IMG/VR virus record: IMGVR_UViG_3300034022_000110
Coordinates: 1 to 30,341 of that record
Reading direction: 5' to 3' (one strand)
DNA from: a virus
Length of the DNA: 30,341 nt
In this document: positions 12,570 through 20,412 of the stretch, one piece after another
How the letters are laid out: each line of letters starts with the position of its first letter
Position numbering within the stretch: the stretch's first letter is position 1
Notes under the pieces: generated by a model
The model's database searches: none
The model's input: the letters and a program-made list of their open reading frames with translations, nothing else
Told to the model about the DNA's origin: nothing
Program-made: the position numbers and the translations under genes

Positions 12570-12671
12570 ATGAATGAAGTATTTATTATAGGTATATTAA
12601 TAGGATTTCTTATAGGAAGCATTGTAACTGTTGCACTATGGACGCTAACAGATGAATTTAAAAACAAATAA
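12570..12671 (+). CDS. Tiny membrane protein, 33 residues
   Basis: The frame MNEVFIIGILIGFLIGSIVT continues VALWTLTDEFKNK. One glycine-spaced hydrophobic helix (about 4-25) and a short charged end. It is preceded by AAACAAATAAG, and the gene after it has the same sequence before its start. Likely a single-span inner-membrane protein; role unknown. Confidence 0.52.
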   Translation: MNEVFIIGILIGFLIGSIVTVALWTLTDEFKNK

Positions 12672-12672
12672 G

Positions 12673-12885
12673 ATGCCAGACATAACAATGTGTAGTGGTA
12701 ACAATTGCGAACTAAGTTCAACCTGTTACAGATATAAAGCAGAACCAAGCAAATATAGACAATCGTATTTTTGTAAACCACCTAACAATGGATTAGAATG
12801 TGATTACTATTGGGAAATAAAAACTAAATGTTATTGCGCTCATACAAATTATTGTGATTGTATTCCTAAAACAGATGAAGAATGA
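12673..12885 (+). CDS. Conserved cysteine-rich phage protein, 70 residues
   Basis: I start it at the ATG at 12673, one base after the upstream gene, because the family begins MPDITMC; the longer frame from 12652 would overlap. Cysteines occur in MCSGNNCELSSTCYRY (about 6-21) and CYCAHTNYCDC (about 54-64), enough for one or two metal sites. FCKPPNNGLECDYYW (about 34-48) is the other conserved block. Short MPDITMCxGxxCPL proteins are widespread in phages of Bacteroidetes and others, as I recall; their role is unknown. Confidence 0.7.
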   Translation: MPDITMCSGNNCELSSTCYRYKAEPSKYRQSYFCKPPNNGLECDYYWEIKTKCYCAHTNYCDCIPKTDEE

Positions 12886-13028
12886 AACCAATTCATAAAT
12901 TTAATAATGGCAGAGGTGCTATGCTCTGCAATAAATGTAGAACTATTATATCTACAGGTAAAGCAACTAAAGAATTATTATGTAAACAATGTAAAATAAA
13001 ACAAAATGAAAGCAATATTAGAATTTAA
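12882..13028 (+). CDS. Zinc-ribbon protein, 48 residues
   Basis: The frame reads MKPIHKFNNGRGAMLCNKCR, TIISTGKATKELLCKQCKIK, then eight residues. C16-x2-C19 and C34-x2-C37 form a compact zinc ribbon. It overlaps the previous stop by four bases (ATGA) and the next gene by 23. Small ribbons of this kind are common in Bacteroidetes phages; partner unknown. Confidence 0.62.
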   Translation: MKPIHKFNNGRGAMLCNKCRTIISTGKATKELLCKQCKIKQNESNIRI

Positions 13029-13245
13029 TCTTCCAGAAGATAACTCAGAATATTTAGCAACAATTAAAGCAATGGATATGGCTAACTTTATATTTGAATT
13101 AGTTTATAATACAAAGAAAGGATTAGTTTATACATTAAATGATTCTATAACTTCAGAACATAAACATCAAGGAATAGAAATGGTATTTGAAAAGATACAC
13201 GAACTAATGTATTGCCATAACATAACTATTGATGAATTAATATAA
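13006..13245 (+). CDS. Conserved hypothetical protein, 79 residues
   Basis: It begins MKAILEFNLPEDNSEYLATI, with the LEFNLPED start common to a family of small phage proteins, then ANFIFELVYNTKKGLVYTL and a final GIEMVFEKIHELM helix. Function unknown. It is the last gene of the long operon that starts at 9068 and is followed by a weak terminator. Confidence 0.65.
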   Translation: MKAILEFNLPEDNSEYLATIKAMDMANFIFELVYNTKKGLVYTLNDSITSEHKHQGIEMVFEKIHELMYCHNITIDELI

Positions 13246-13247
13246 AC

Positions 13248-13270
13248 AATAAACAAAAATGTTTATTTTT
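13248..13270 (+). terminator. A+T-rich hairpin, possible weak terminator
   Basis: AATAAACA and TGTTTATT pair over 8 bp around AAAA and run into T residues. The stem is almost all A-T, so termination should be partial. It lies at the border between the early/middle operon and the terminase genes. Confidence 0.5.
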
Positions 13271-13295
13271 AATTTAATAATAATTTTATTTAATT

Positions 13296-13556
13296 ATGGA
13301 AGATAAAAGAAAATTCAATGGTGGACATACAACTGCTGGTAGAAAATCAAAAGCAGAAGAAGTTAAACTATTAGAAAAATTAGGAGCATTAGAACCACTA
13401 GCATTTATGGCATTAGAAAAAGGATTAGAGAACGGAGACTTTAAATTCACTCAATTGTTTTATAATTACTATGCAGGTAAACCAAGAGAAACAAAAGACA
13501 TAACAGTAACTAATGAGCAACCTATATTTAATATAGATGATTTAGACATCATTTAA
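13296..13556 (+). CDS. Probable terminase small subunit
   Basis: An 86-residue protein 11 bases before the large subunit gene. It starts with KFNGGHTTAGRKSKAEEVKL (about 5-24), a basic, glycine-containing block seen in short TerS-like proteins, then a helical core LEPLAFMALEKGLENGDFKF and YYAGKPRETKDI (about 59-70). The acidic end (IFNIDDLDII) could dock on the large subunit. It should bind the packaging site and feed DNA to the motor. It is much shorter than classical TerS, so the call leans on context. Confidence 0.65.
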   Translation: MEDKRKFNGGHTTAGRKSKAEEVKLLEKLGALEPLAFMALEKGLENGDFKFTQLFYNYYAGKPRETKDITVTNEQPIFNIDDLDII

Positions 13557-13567
13557 GACATTATTAT

Positions 13568-14734
13568 ATGGAGTTTATATTAACTACTGCAATCAAGAAG
13601 TTATTACGTTTAAAGCAACGTATTAAGGTAGTACGAGGCGGAACATCAGCGGGTAAAACATTTGGAATACTTCCTTTGCTTATTGACAAAGCAATTAAAG
13701 AACCTTATTTAGAAATTAGTGTTGTATCAGAATCAATACCACATCTGCGTAGAGGTGCTTTAAAAGACTTCTTAAAGATTATAATGGCACTTGGTAGATA
13801 TACAGATGCTAACTTTAATAAAAGTACTTTAAAATACACGTTTGCAAATGGTAGTTATATTGAATTCTTTTCTGTAGACCAACCTGACAAATTACGTGGC
13901 GCAAGAAGAAACATATTATACGTAAACGAATGTAACAATATAGATTTTGATTCATATTATCAAATGGCTATTAGAACTTCAGGAGATATATGGTTAGATT
14001 ATAATCCAGCATCTACGTTTTGGGTAGATAGAGAAATACTAACACAAGATAATGTAGACTTTATTACATTAACATATTTAGATAATGAAGCTTTATCAGA
14101 TACGATTGTAAAAGAAATAGAATCAGCAAAGGTTAAAGCATTAACATCTACGTATTGGGCTAATTGGTGGCAAGTATATGGACTTGGACAAACAGGCTCT
14201 TTAGAAGGGGTATGTATAACTGATTGGAATGAAATAGATATGCCAACAGATGCTAGAATACTTTGTTATGGAATGGACTTTGGATATAGTAACGACCCTA
14301 CATCTTTAGTAGCAATGTATAAATATAACGATGCTTATATATTTGATGAATTGATTTATAAGAAAGGTTTATTAAATAGCGAAATATCTAATCTATTAAA
14401 AGCAAACGATGTAAACGATATAGTATATGCCGATAGTGCTGAACCAAAATCAATAGCAGAACTAAATACATACGGACATAATATATTACCAGTTTCAAAA
14501 GGTAAGGATTCAATTATATATGGTATTAATTTAATGAATCAAAATAAGATATATATTACATCAAGAAGTAAAAACTTAATTAATGAATTAAGAAACTATA
14601 TATGGTTAACAGATAAAACAGGAGTTAAAATGAATAAGCCAATAGATGCATATAACCACGCTATTGATGCTATGCGTTACGCTATAATGAGCCAATTAGA
14701 GAACCCTAATAAAGGTAATTACTTTATATATTAG
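13568..14734 (+). CDS. terL: Terminase large subunit (Terminase_3 / PBSX type)
   Basis: A 388-residue packaging motor. ATPase domain: Walker A RGGTSAGKT (23-31, K30), Walker B ILYVNE (116-121, E121). Nuclease domain: YGMDFGYSNDPTS (234-246, D237), VYADSAEPKS (286-295, D289) and NHAIDAMRYA (363-372, D367), the three acidic metal ligands of the RNase H-like fold. The enzyme pumps DNA into the prohead through the portal and cuts it at the end of filling. Length is slightly below the family's usual 400-430 residues. It follows the small subunit at once. No frameshift or lost motif. Confidence 0.95.
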   Translation: MEFILTTAIKKLLRLKQRIKVVRGGTSAGKTFGILPLLIDKAIKEPYLEISVVSESIPHLRRGALKDFLKIIMALGRYTDANFNKSTLKYTFANGSYIEFFSVDQPDKLRGARRNILYVNECNNIDFDSYYQMAIRTSGDIWLDYNPASTFWVDREILTQDNVDFITLTYLDNEALSDTIVKEIESAKVKALTSTYWANWWQVYGLGQTGSLEGVCITDWNEIDMPTDARILCYGMDFGYSNDPTSLVAMYKYNDAYIFDELIYKKGLLNSEISNLLKANDVNDIVYADSAEPKSIAELNTYGHNILPVSKGKDSIIYGINLMNQNKIYITSRSKNLINELRNYIWLTDKTGVKMNKPIDAYNHAIDAMRYAIMSQLENPNKGNYFIY

Positions 14735-14737
14735 ATT

Positions 14738-14887
14738 ATGACATACGGACAAATAATAGCTACAATACAATGTTATATACATCATATAAAGAATGTAGAA
14801 GTACAGATTAACTTGCCGAGAAATGTAGGCGAAATTAAAAAGATGCAGCAAATGTATTTAATAGCTTCTGCTTATTTGAATAGTTAA
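14738..14887 (+). CDS. Hypothetical 49-residue protein
   Basis: The frame MTYGQIIATIQCYIHHIKNV continues EVQINLPRNVGEIKKMQQMY and ends LIASAYLNS. It starts three bases after the terL stop, so it is translated from the terminase transcript. The final TTAA of its AGT TAA end is part of the GTTAA element of the next promoter. Function unknown. Confidence 0.55.
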   Translation: MTYGQIIATIQCYIHHIKNVEVQINLPRNVGEIKKMQQMYLIASAYLNS

Positions 14888-14898
14888 ATATTTGTTAA
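14883..14898 (+). promoter_or_regulatory. Tandem GTTAA element, 11-bp spacing
   Basis: GTTAA at 14883-14887 (which includes a stop codon) and 14894-14898. The second is 26 bases before the -7 box at 14925, close to the 25 bases seen at 9003/9033. Confidence 0.5.
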
Positions 14899-14924
14899 AT
14901 GTATTTTATTGAAAATATAAGTAT

Positions 14925-14932
14925 TATATTTG
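14925..14932 (+). promoter_or_regulatory. Promoter -7 box of a single-gene unit
   Basis: TATATTTG fits TAnnTTTG; the leader TATAACATTTAAAACAAAAA resembles those at 7847 and 9041. It serves only the 46-residue gene at 14957, which is closed by a terminator at 15125. Confidence 0.75.
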
Positions 14933-14956
14933 TATAACATTTAAAACAAAAACATT

Positions 14957-15097
14957 ATGACAGAAGAAGAATTAAAAAGTGAAGCATATAAAGCGTGGTT
15001 ACATTATGAAGAACCATATCTTTATGAATCAGCATTTAAAGATGGTTTTATAAAAGGATATGAATTATATTTAAAATCAATAGAAGTTAAAGAATAA
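14957..15097 (+). CDS. Tiny gene with its own promoter and terminator (moron-like), 46 residues
   Basis: The frame MTEEELKSEAYKAWLHYEEP continues YLYESAFKDGFIKGYELYLK and ends SIEVKE. It is acidic at both ends with a central aromatic-rich helix (W14, several Y and F). It has a good promoter at 14925 and a strong terminator at 15125, and separates the terminase from the tail genes. This is the layout of a moron, a gene carried for a side benefit and expressed on its own. Family unknown; small acidic proteins sometimes inhibit host nucleases, but nothing in the sequence proves that. Confidence 0.6.
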   Translation: MTEEELKSEAYKAWLHYEEPYLYESAFKDGFIKGYELYLKSIEVKE

Positions 15098-15124
15098 TAT
15101 TATTTTGGTTAATAGTCGAAATTA

Positions 15125-15151
15125 GGTAGTCAGAAATGGCTACCTTTTTTT
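15125..15151 (+). terminator. Terminator of the 46-residue gene
   Basis: GGTAGTCA and TGGCTACC pair over 8 bp (one G-T pair) around GAAA, followed by seven T. It insulates the tail operon from the unit upstream. Confidence 0.88.
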
Positions 15152-15173
15152 GTTTAATACAATTATGACTTTA
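15152..15173 (+). promoter_or_regulatory. Candidate late promoter element, copy A
   Basis: The stretch after the terminator, GTTTAATACAATTATGACTT followed by TA, closely matches 25192-25214, also directly behind a terminator: GTTT(T)AA, ACAATT, T, ACTTTA in the same order. ACTTTA starts 30 bases before the ATG at 15198 (31 at 25240). Neither has a TAnnTTTG box, so a different sigma factor is possible. Confidence 0.42.
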
Positions 15174-15197
15174 TTTTATTATTAATAAAAAATTTGT

Positions 15198-15875
15198 ATG
15201 AAGTTAGAAATTAACATACCAACTGAATTAAACGAAATTAAGTTATCGCAATATCAAAAGTTTTTATCTATTGCTAAAAATAATCCTGAAGGAGAGTTCT
15301 TACAACAAAAGATGGTTCAATTGTTTTGTAATATAGATTTAAAAGATGTTGCTACAATTAAATATTCTGAAGTCAACGATATAACTAATAGACTTGGTGC
15401 AATGTTTTCTAAAGAACATAAATTAGTTCAAACGTTTAAACTAGGTGGAGTTGAATTTGGATTCATTCCTAATTTAGAAGAAATATCATTTGGAGAATAT
15501 ACAGATTTAGATACATATATAGGAGACTGGGATAATATGCACAAAGCAATGGCTGTATTATATAGACCAATAGACCAGAAGTTTAAGCATACGTATTCAA
15601 TAGAAAAATATAATGGTTCAATAACATATTCCGATGTTATGAAACACGCTCCTTTAGATGCTGTTCTAGGTGCTACTATTTTTTTTTACAATTTAGGCAA
15701 CGAATTGTTGAAAAGTACACTGACTTATTTGGAGAACAACAAGGAGATGCAGACTATTCTGCAACAGCGCAGTTCGGACAAAGATGGGGATGGTATAGTT
15801 CAATCTATGCTATTGCTCAAGGAGACATTACAAGGTTTGATAGAATCACCGAGTTACCGATTAACCAATGTTTAA
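15198..15875 (+). CDS. Zero-frame product of the chaperone-like gene
   Basis: This is the unshifted 225-residue reading. The first 163 residues (MKLEINIPTELNEIKLSQYQ and on to ISFGEYTDLDTYIGDWDNMH) are shared with the fusion and resemble a family I recall from Flavobacterium-type siphoviruses. The last 62 residues (from YNLGNELLKSTLTYLENN) occur only without a shift. By analogy with lambda gpG and gpGT the short form may be the major product and the fusion the minor one. The unusual codon use of the tail may simply reflect overlap with the -1 frame. Confidence 0.6.
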   Translation: MKLEINIPTELNEIKLSQYQKFLSIAKNNPEGEFLQQKMVQLFCNIDLKDVATIKYSEVNDITNRLGAMFSKEHKLVQTFKLGGVEFGFIPNLEEISFGEYTDLDTYIGDWDNMHKAMAVLYRPIDQKFKHTYSIEKYNGSITYSDVMKHAPLDAVLGATIFFYNLGNELLKSTLTYLENNKEMQTILQQRSSDKDGDGIVQSMLLLKETLQGLIESPSYRLTNV

Positions 15876-15937
15876 CATATCTAACATTTGAAAAGCAAAA
15901 GAATCAAATAGAATCAGACTTAATTAAAAAAAGATAA
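15198..15937 (+). CDS. Tail assembly chaperone-like protein made by a -1 frameshift
   Basis: The zero frame runs from 15198 and stops at 15873-15875 (225 residues). At 15679-15687 lies a run of nine T containing T TTT TTT in the zero frame, a standard -1 slippery heptamer (15680-15686). Shifting there joins residue 163 to a -1 frame of 83 codons that ends at 15935-15937 in a TAATG coupling to the next gene. The -1 frame reads like a real domain: FGQRWGWYSSIYAIAQGDIT and FDRITELPINQCLTYLTFEK, as in C-terminal extensions of tail chaperones. Beyond the T run the -1 frame keeps the A/T-ending codons of the genome, while the zero frame uses rare ones (CTG, CGC, TCG, GGG, CTC). The fusion would have 246 residues. 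A miscounted T run is the alternative. Confidence 0.72.
15680..15686 (+). promoter_or_regulatory. Slippery heptamer for -1 frameshifting
   Basis: T TTT TTT in the zero frame of the chaperone-like gene, inside nine consecutive T. It fits X XXY YYZ. No strong downstream pseudoknot was identified by eye. Confidence 0.55.
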
Positions 15938-16392
15938 TGAGTACATTTTACGAAATAACACAAGCAATTAAAAACAAACTACAAGAAGATTTGTTTGTCA
16001 ATACAGTTACAACTGGAGATATATTTAAAGTTGATTTAAACAAACTAACTATATTTCCTTTGAGCCATATAATAGTTAATTCAGTATCTTATCAAGGTGC
16101 TGTATTGAATTATAATATATCTATATTGTGTATGGACATCGTAGATGAATCAAAAGAAAAGGTAACAGATATATTCTTGGGTAATGACAACGAACAAGAC
16201 GTGTTGAATACACAACTATCGGTAGCAAATAGATTCTTGGAAATATTAAGTAGAGGGGATTTAGCCGATGATTATGAATTGGTAAACAATAGTGCAAACA
16301 TTGAATTCTTTACAGAACGATTTGAAAATAAAATAGCAGGAGTTACATTTACATTTGATATGTCTATTGAAAACAGAATGACAAAATGCTAG
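15937..16392 (+). CDS. Structural protein, probable neck or tail completion
   Basis: A 151-residue protein whose start overlaps the stop of the -1 frame upstream (TAATG), further support that the -1 frame is used. It begins MSTFYEITQAIKNKLQEDLF and has VDLNKLTIFPLSHIIVNSVS (about 32-51) and a central beta region, with FTFDMSIENRM at the end. Size, alpha then beta order and the neighbour at 16386 fit the tail-terminator/completion proteins of siphoviruses. The assignment is by context; no diagnostic motif. Confidence 0.58.
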   Translation: MSTFYEITQAIKNKLQEDLFVNTVTTGDIFKVDLNKLTIFPLSHIIVNSVSYQGAVLNYNISILCMDIVDESKEKVTDIFLGNDNEQDVLNTQLSVANRFLEILSRGDLADDYELVNNSANIEFFTERFENKIAGVTFTFDMSIENRMTKC

Positions 16393-16916
16393 AAACAGAA
16401 GCAGTTATAAAAAGATTCCGTGATTATGTTATTCAACAATCAAGAAGTAATTTAACAAAGTCAGGACATAACAATACAAAGTCTTTATATAATAGTATTA
16501 AAGGAGAAATAGTAACAGAAAACAATTTTACTATTGTAGGGTTTACAATGGACGATTATGGTACGTTTGTAGATTTAGGTGTTAAAGGTAAAACAAGTTC
16601 TAATAAAGCTCCTAATAGTCCATATCAGTTTGGTTCTGGCACTGGTCGAAAAGGTGGTTTAACAAAAGGAATAAATCAATGGGTTAAACAAAAAGGATTT
16701 CAATTTAAAGATAGAAAATCAGGTAGGTTTTTAAGTTATGAATCTACAGCTTATTTAATTACACGTTCAATATTTAACAAAGGAATCAAACCAAGTTTAT
16801 TCTTTACAAAACCATTTGAAGCAGGATATAAAAAATACATAGACGTTGATTTAATAAAAGCGTTCGGTCAAGATGTAGAAACAATAGTAGACTATAATTT
16901 AAAAGATATAAAATGA
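16386..16916 (+). CDS. HK97 gp10-like neck protein
   Basis: A 176-residue protein: an N-terminal helix (AVIKRFRDYVIQQSRSNL, about 5-22), a beta core with TIVGFTMDDYGTFVDLGVKG (about 49-68; the YGTFVDLGVKG turn is the family mark), GRKGGLTKGINQWVKQKG (about 87-104) and a C-terminal ITRSIFNKGIKPSLFFTKPF (about 125-144). The pattern YxxFVxxGxKG and an end that reads IRPxxFF fits the gp10/neck family that bridges head and tail. It overlaps both neighbours by a few bases. Confidence 0.65.
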   Translation: MLETEAVIKRFRDYVIQQSRSNLTKSGHNNTKSLYNSIKGEIVTENNFTIVGFTMDDYGTFVDLGVKGKTSSNKAPNSPYQFGSGTGRKGGLTKGINQWVKQKGFQFKDRKSGRFLSYESTAYLITRSIFNKGIKPSLFFTKPFEAGYKKYIDVDLIKAFGQDVETIVDYNLKDIK

Positions 16917-17992
16917 AATTAATATTTACAAGAAGTCCATATTTTATAAGTGTAAATGAAGCAGGACAAACAGGAGCAAAAATCAAACTATATATTTGGA
17001 ATGAAGGAACTGCTGTACCTACAACTCCAACTTATATATTATCAAAGAATATTCCAAGTGCAACGCAAACAAATTTAAGTTTCAATATATCAAACTATGT
17101 TAGAGAATTTATAGATAATATTGCGCCATTAGTTCCTGAACCTATTGCTGTTGAAGAAAATAAAGCTTGGTGTTTTGTTGCAGTAGAACGTTATAAAACA
17201 GTTTCAACAACAGACACCTTATTAGATTCTACAATTTATACTTGCACAAATGGATATACTAAATATTTAGACGGATATAATGAAAACATAGACGATACAA
17301 TTATACCATTAACAAATGATTTGCAAACAATTTACTATAATCGTGATGCTGGTAATATACCTTATGTAAATCTTTTATTTTCTAATCCAACAGGTGCTGA
17401 ATCTTTGGATATTAGATGGATTCAGTTAAACTCAAATACAGTTATTGATTCAACAGGAATTGGAGATGTTGGTAATTTTAATTATGCAATAGCACTAGCG
17501 AATGAAGGTGTTGCTTATGACAATGGAAATAGATTAAGAATTATAGATGATACGACTGCTGGTATATTAGCAACCTACAGAGTTATTCCTTTATGTGAAC
17601 CTAAATACACTTCTGTTTTTTGTTCGTTTATAAATGCAAAAGGCGGATGGCAGTTTTTAACGTTCTTTAAAGCACAAACTAATAATATCAATGTAAAAGG
17701 TAGCACATATAAAATGATGCCTTCAGCGTTGAATTATAACATAGCACAAGGACAAACAAAATCATTTAATATTAATGGTGGACAAACTGTTAAATTAAAT
17801 ACTGGATGGGTTGATGAAAACTATTCTGATATTATTACGCAATTACTTTTATCAGAAACTATTTTATTGGATAATAAACCTGTAGAAATTAAAACACAAT
17901 CTTCAAGTTTAAAAACATCTTTGCAAGACAAGATGATTAACTACGAAATGGAATTTGAATATGCTTTCAATTTAATTAACGATGTAATATAA
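16913..17992 (+). CDS. Tail structural protein, probably distal
   Basis: A 359-residue beta-rich protein: MKLIFTRSPYFISVNEAGQT, then IKLYIWNEGTAVPTTPTY and NLSFNISNYVREFIDNIAP. The first 100 residues look like an immunoglobulin-like or DUF-type tail domain. The last part (LNTGWVDENYSDIITQLLLS and KTSLQDKMINYEMEFEYAFN) is beta/alpha. It is translated with the 806-residue tail protein (TAATG overlap). The pair, lying before the tape measure, suggests distal tail or hub components. No enzymatic motif. Confidence 0.6.
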   Translation: MKLIFTRSPYFISVNEAGQTGAKIKLYIWNEGTAVPTTPTYILSKNIPSATQTNLSFNISNYVREFIDNIAPLVPEPIAVEENKAWCFVAVERYKTVSTTDTLLDSTIYTCTNGYTKYLDGYNENIDDTIIPLTNDLQTIYYNRDAGNIPYVNLLFSNPTGAESLDIRWIQLNSNTVIDSTGIGDVGNFNYAIALANEGVAYDNGNRLRIIDDTTAGILATYRVIPLCEPKYTSVFCSFINAKGGWQFLTFFKAQTNNINVKGSTYKMMPSALNYNIAQGQTKSFNINGGQTVKLNTGWVDENYSDIITQLLLSETILLDNKPVEIKTQSSSLKTSLQDKMINYEMEFEYAFNLINDVI

Positions 17993-20412
17993 TGAATGTA
18001 GTTTCAATTTATATAACTGTGGATTCAGTAGCTAAAAGGATTGAATTATTTAACGATGAAAAGATATCTGTTACTTCTGCTTTATCTAATGCTAATGATG
18101 TTGGAAAAGTATTTACAGATTATTCTCAAAGTTTTACAGTACCTGCTTCCGACCATAACAATTCTATATTTAAACATTGGTATGAAAGTGAAGTTGATGG
18201 TGGATTTTTGCACGGACAACGTTACAATGGGTATATAGAAATTAATACTGTTTTATTTAAAGAAGGAAAATTTCAATTAGAAAAAGCCAATAAGAAAAAT
18301 GGAAGGATTGAAAGTTATACTGTTACGTTCTATGGTAACTTAACTCAGTTAAAAGATTTATTTAAAGATGATAAATTAAATACTATAAATTTTACAGCGC
18401 CTGGAATAAATCACGCTTATAACTCAGACCAAGTATTATTAAGAATAAATACTTCAGGTTCCTATTCTGTTATGTACCCTTTAATTGGAACTGAAAAAAA
18501 GTTTTATTATAAAACAGGTGGTACAACAAATGATGTTGCATTATCAGCAAACGCAATTAAATGGAATAGTTTATTTCCTGCTATTAAATTAAAAGATGTA
18601 ATTGATGCTATTCAAGTAAGATATGGAATTACTTTTAAAGGTACTTTCTTAAATTTAATACAATGGAAAAAATTACGTTTGTATTGTAAGAATGCAGAAA
18701 CATTATTAGTACCTACGGAACAACTTCCTATTAATTTTACAACAATAAGTGGTTTACCTAATACAACTTCGTTTCCTGAAATGAATTTAACAACAGATGT
18801 ACTAACTACAAATAATAGTAACGTATGGCCAAATGTTGGTACAACAACTATATACACAGGTAGAAATATGAGAGTTGCATTTAAAGTAACTCCATTAGGA
18901 GCTACATCTTTAACTACAAAATATAATATTTATGTTTATAAAAATGGTATTTTATTTTATAAAGTTAGTGATGTAATAGGTATTCAAGAAACATCATTTG
19001 GTATTATACCTTCTGTAACTAATAATAATACAACTTATAGTTATAAAGTAGACAGTGAAAATCCTTTTTCTTTTACGTCTCGTTTAACATATACCAGGTC
19101 TGCAAATAAAACTCTTTTAAGTTACCCTTGGGTGCAAACATTTACCAATTATTCATATGCTGACTCAGCAGTTCAAACAACTGTTGGTAATATTCAAATA
19201 AAAAATTATCTACCTGATATTTCTATGGTTGATTTTTTCTCTGGATTAGTTAAAATGTTTAATTTAATGATTGTTCCTGAAAGCACTACAGTATTTGAAT
19301 TAATACCATTAGAATCATATTATAATGCAGGAAACATTAACGATATAACTAAATACGTACGTTCAGAAGAAGCAGACATAGAAAGACCGAAACTTTTTAA
19401 ATCAATAAGTTTTCAATATGAAAAATCTAATAACATTTTAAACAATGCTTTTTATAGAACTAATAATTTAGAATATGGAGATTTGGTTCTTAATAATATT
19501 AATACAAATGAATCTTCAAACTATGAAATAAAACTTCCGTTTGAAAATATAATGTTTGAACGTGCTACATTAGCAGATGTTGTTTTTAATTTTGAAACAG
19601 CAACTCTTATTGATAAAGATTTAAAACCATACACTCCAAAACCTATTTTTATTTATGAAAACGGAGAAACGCTTGTTAACGGAACTGGTAATAATATTTG
19701 GATAACAACAACATCAGGAACAAATTCGCCAATGCCTAGTTATGTTAGATTCTCAAATGAAATAATGGCTGTTCCAACTGACCCAAACTATTTAATGAGT
19801 TTAAATTTTGGCGAATATCAATCTCCTTGGTATTATCAAAACGCAAGTAATGGACTTTATGCAAGACATTACGAAAATTATATAGCAAATATCTATAATA
19901 ATAAAACAAGAATTGTAAAAGTTAAAGCGGTATTTCCTGATAAAATGTTAGGTTCAACAACAACAAACGGAACAGGAAAAAAGTTAGGTTTGAAATTAAA
20001 TGATAGATTAATAATTCGTGATAAAAGATATATTATAAATTCATTTACAACAGATTTAACAACAGGCGAAACTGATTTAGAATTGATAAATGATTATAGA
20101 GGAGCGAATGCAGCAACAACAGTTGGGTATCGTTTCAGTTCATCTGACCAAATTAGAGTAGACAATACAGAAAAAGAAGTTGAATATGCAATTTATAAAA
20201 ATGAATATGATAGTTTTAATATATTACCTCAAGATTCTGGAGGGTTCATTAAATATGTTTCTGTTTCTGATTGCGTTGAAGATACAATGTTACAAGTAAT
20301 TATAGACCAAAACACAACTGGAGTAGAAAGAGCTGGAAGAATAAATTTGGAATATTTCCAAGATGGAGTTTCGGTATTAACAACTTTTTTAATAATAGAA
20401 CAAGATGTTTAA
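17992..20412 (+). CDS. Large tail protein, probable tail hub or tip
   Basis: An 806-residue protein. The first 130 residues (VFTDYSQSFTVPASDHNNSI, then FKHWYESEVDGGF and NGYIEINTVLFKEGKFQLEK) are a well-organised beta domain. KKNGRIESYTVTFYGNLTQL follows, typical of hub proteins that hold the baseplate. The middle has LPDISMVDFFSGLVKMFNLM (about 404-423), a helix seen in gp27-like hubs, and the C-terminus is beta-rich (GVERAGRINLEYFQ and on). It should join tail tube, tape measure and fibre. It lies between the distal protein and a small gene before the tape measure. Hub is an inference from place and the FSG helix. Confidence 0.65.
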   Translation: MNVVSIYITVDSVAKRIELFNDEKISVTSALSNANDVGKVFTDYSQSFTVPASDHNNSIFKHWYESEVDGGFLHGQRYNGYIEINTVLFKEGKFQLEKANKKNGRIESYTVTFYGNLTQLKDLFKDDKLNTINFTAPGINHAYNSDQVLLRINTSGSYSVMYPLIGTEKKFYYKTGGTTNDVALSANAIKWNSLFPAIKLKDVIDAIQVRYGITFKGTFLNLIQWKKLRLYCKNAETLLVPTEQLPINFTTISGLPNTTSFPEMNLTTDVLTTNNSNVWPNVGTTTIYTGRNMRVAFKVTPLGATSLTTKYNIYVYKNGILFYKVSDVIGIQETSFGIIPSVTNNNTTYSYKVDSENPFSFTSRLTYTRSANKTLLSYPWVQTFTNYSYADSAVQTTVGNIQIKNYLPDISMVDFFSGLVKMFNLMIVPESTTVFELIPLESYYNAGNINDITKYVRSEEADIERPKLFKSISFQYEKSNNILNNAFYRTNNLEYGDLVLNNINTNESSNYEIKLPFENIMFERATLADVVFNFETATLIDKDLKPYTPKPIFIYENGETLVNGTGNNIWITTTSGTNSPMPSYVRFSNEIMAVPTDPNYLMSLNFGEYQSPWYYQNASNGLYARHYENYIANIYNNKTRIVKVKAVFPDKMLGSTTTNGTGKKLGLKLNDRLIIRDKRYIINSFTTDLTTGETDLELINDYRGANAATTVGYRFSSSDQIRVDNTEKEVEYAIYKNEYDSFNILPQDSGGFIKYVSVSDCVEDTMLQVIIDQNTTGVERAGRINLEYFQDGVSVLTTFLIIEQDV

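Noticed and set aside
18041-18238. Alternative + strand open frames inside large genes (2400-2585, 18041-18238)
   Set aside because: They are out of frame with strongly supported genes and have sequence without domain-like features.
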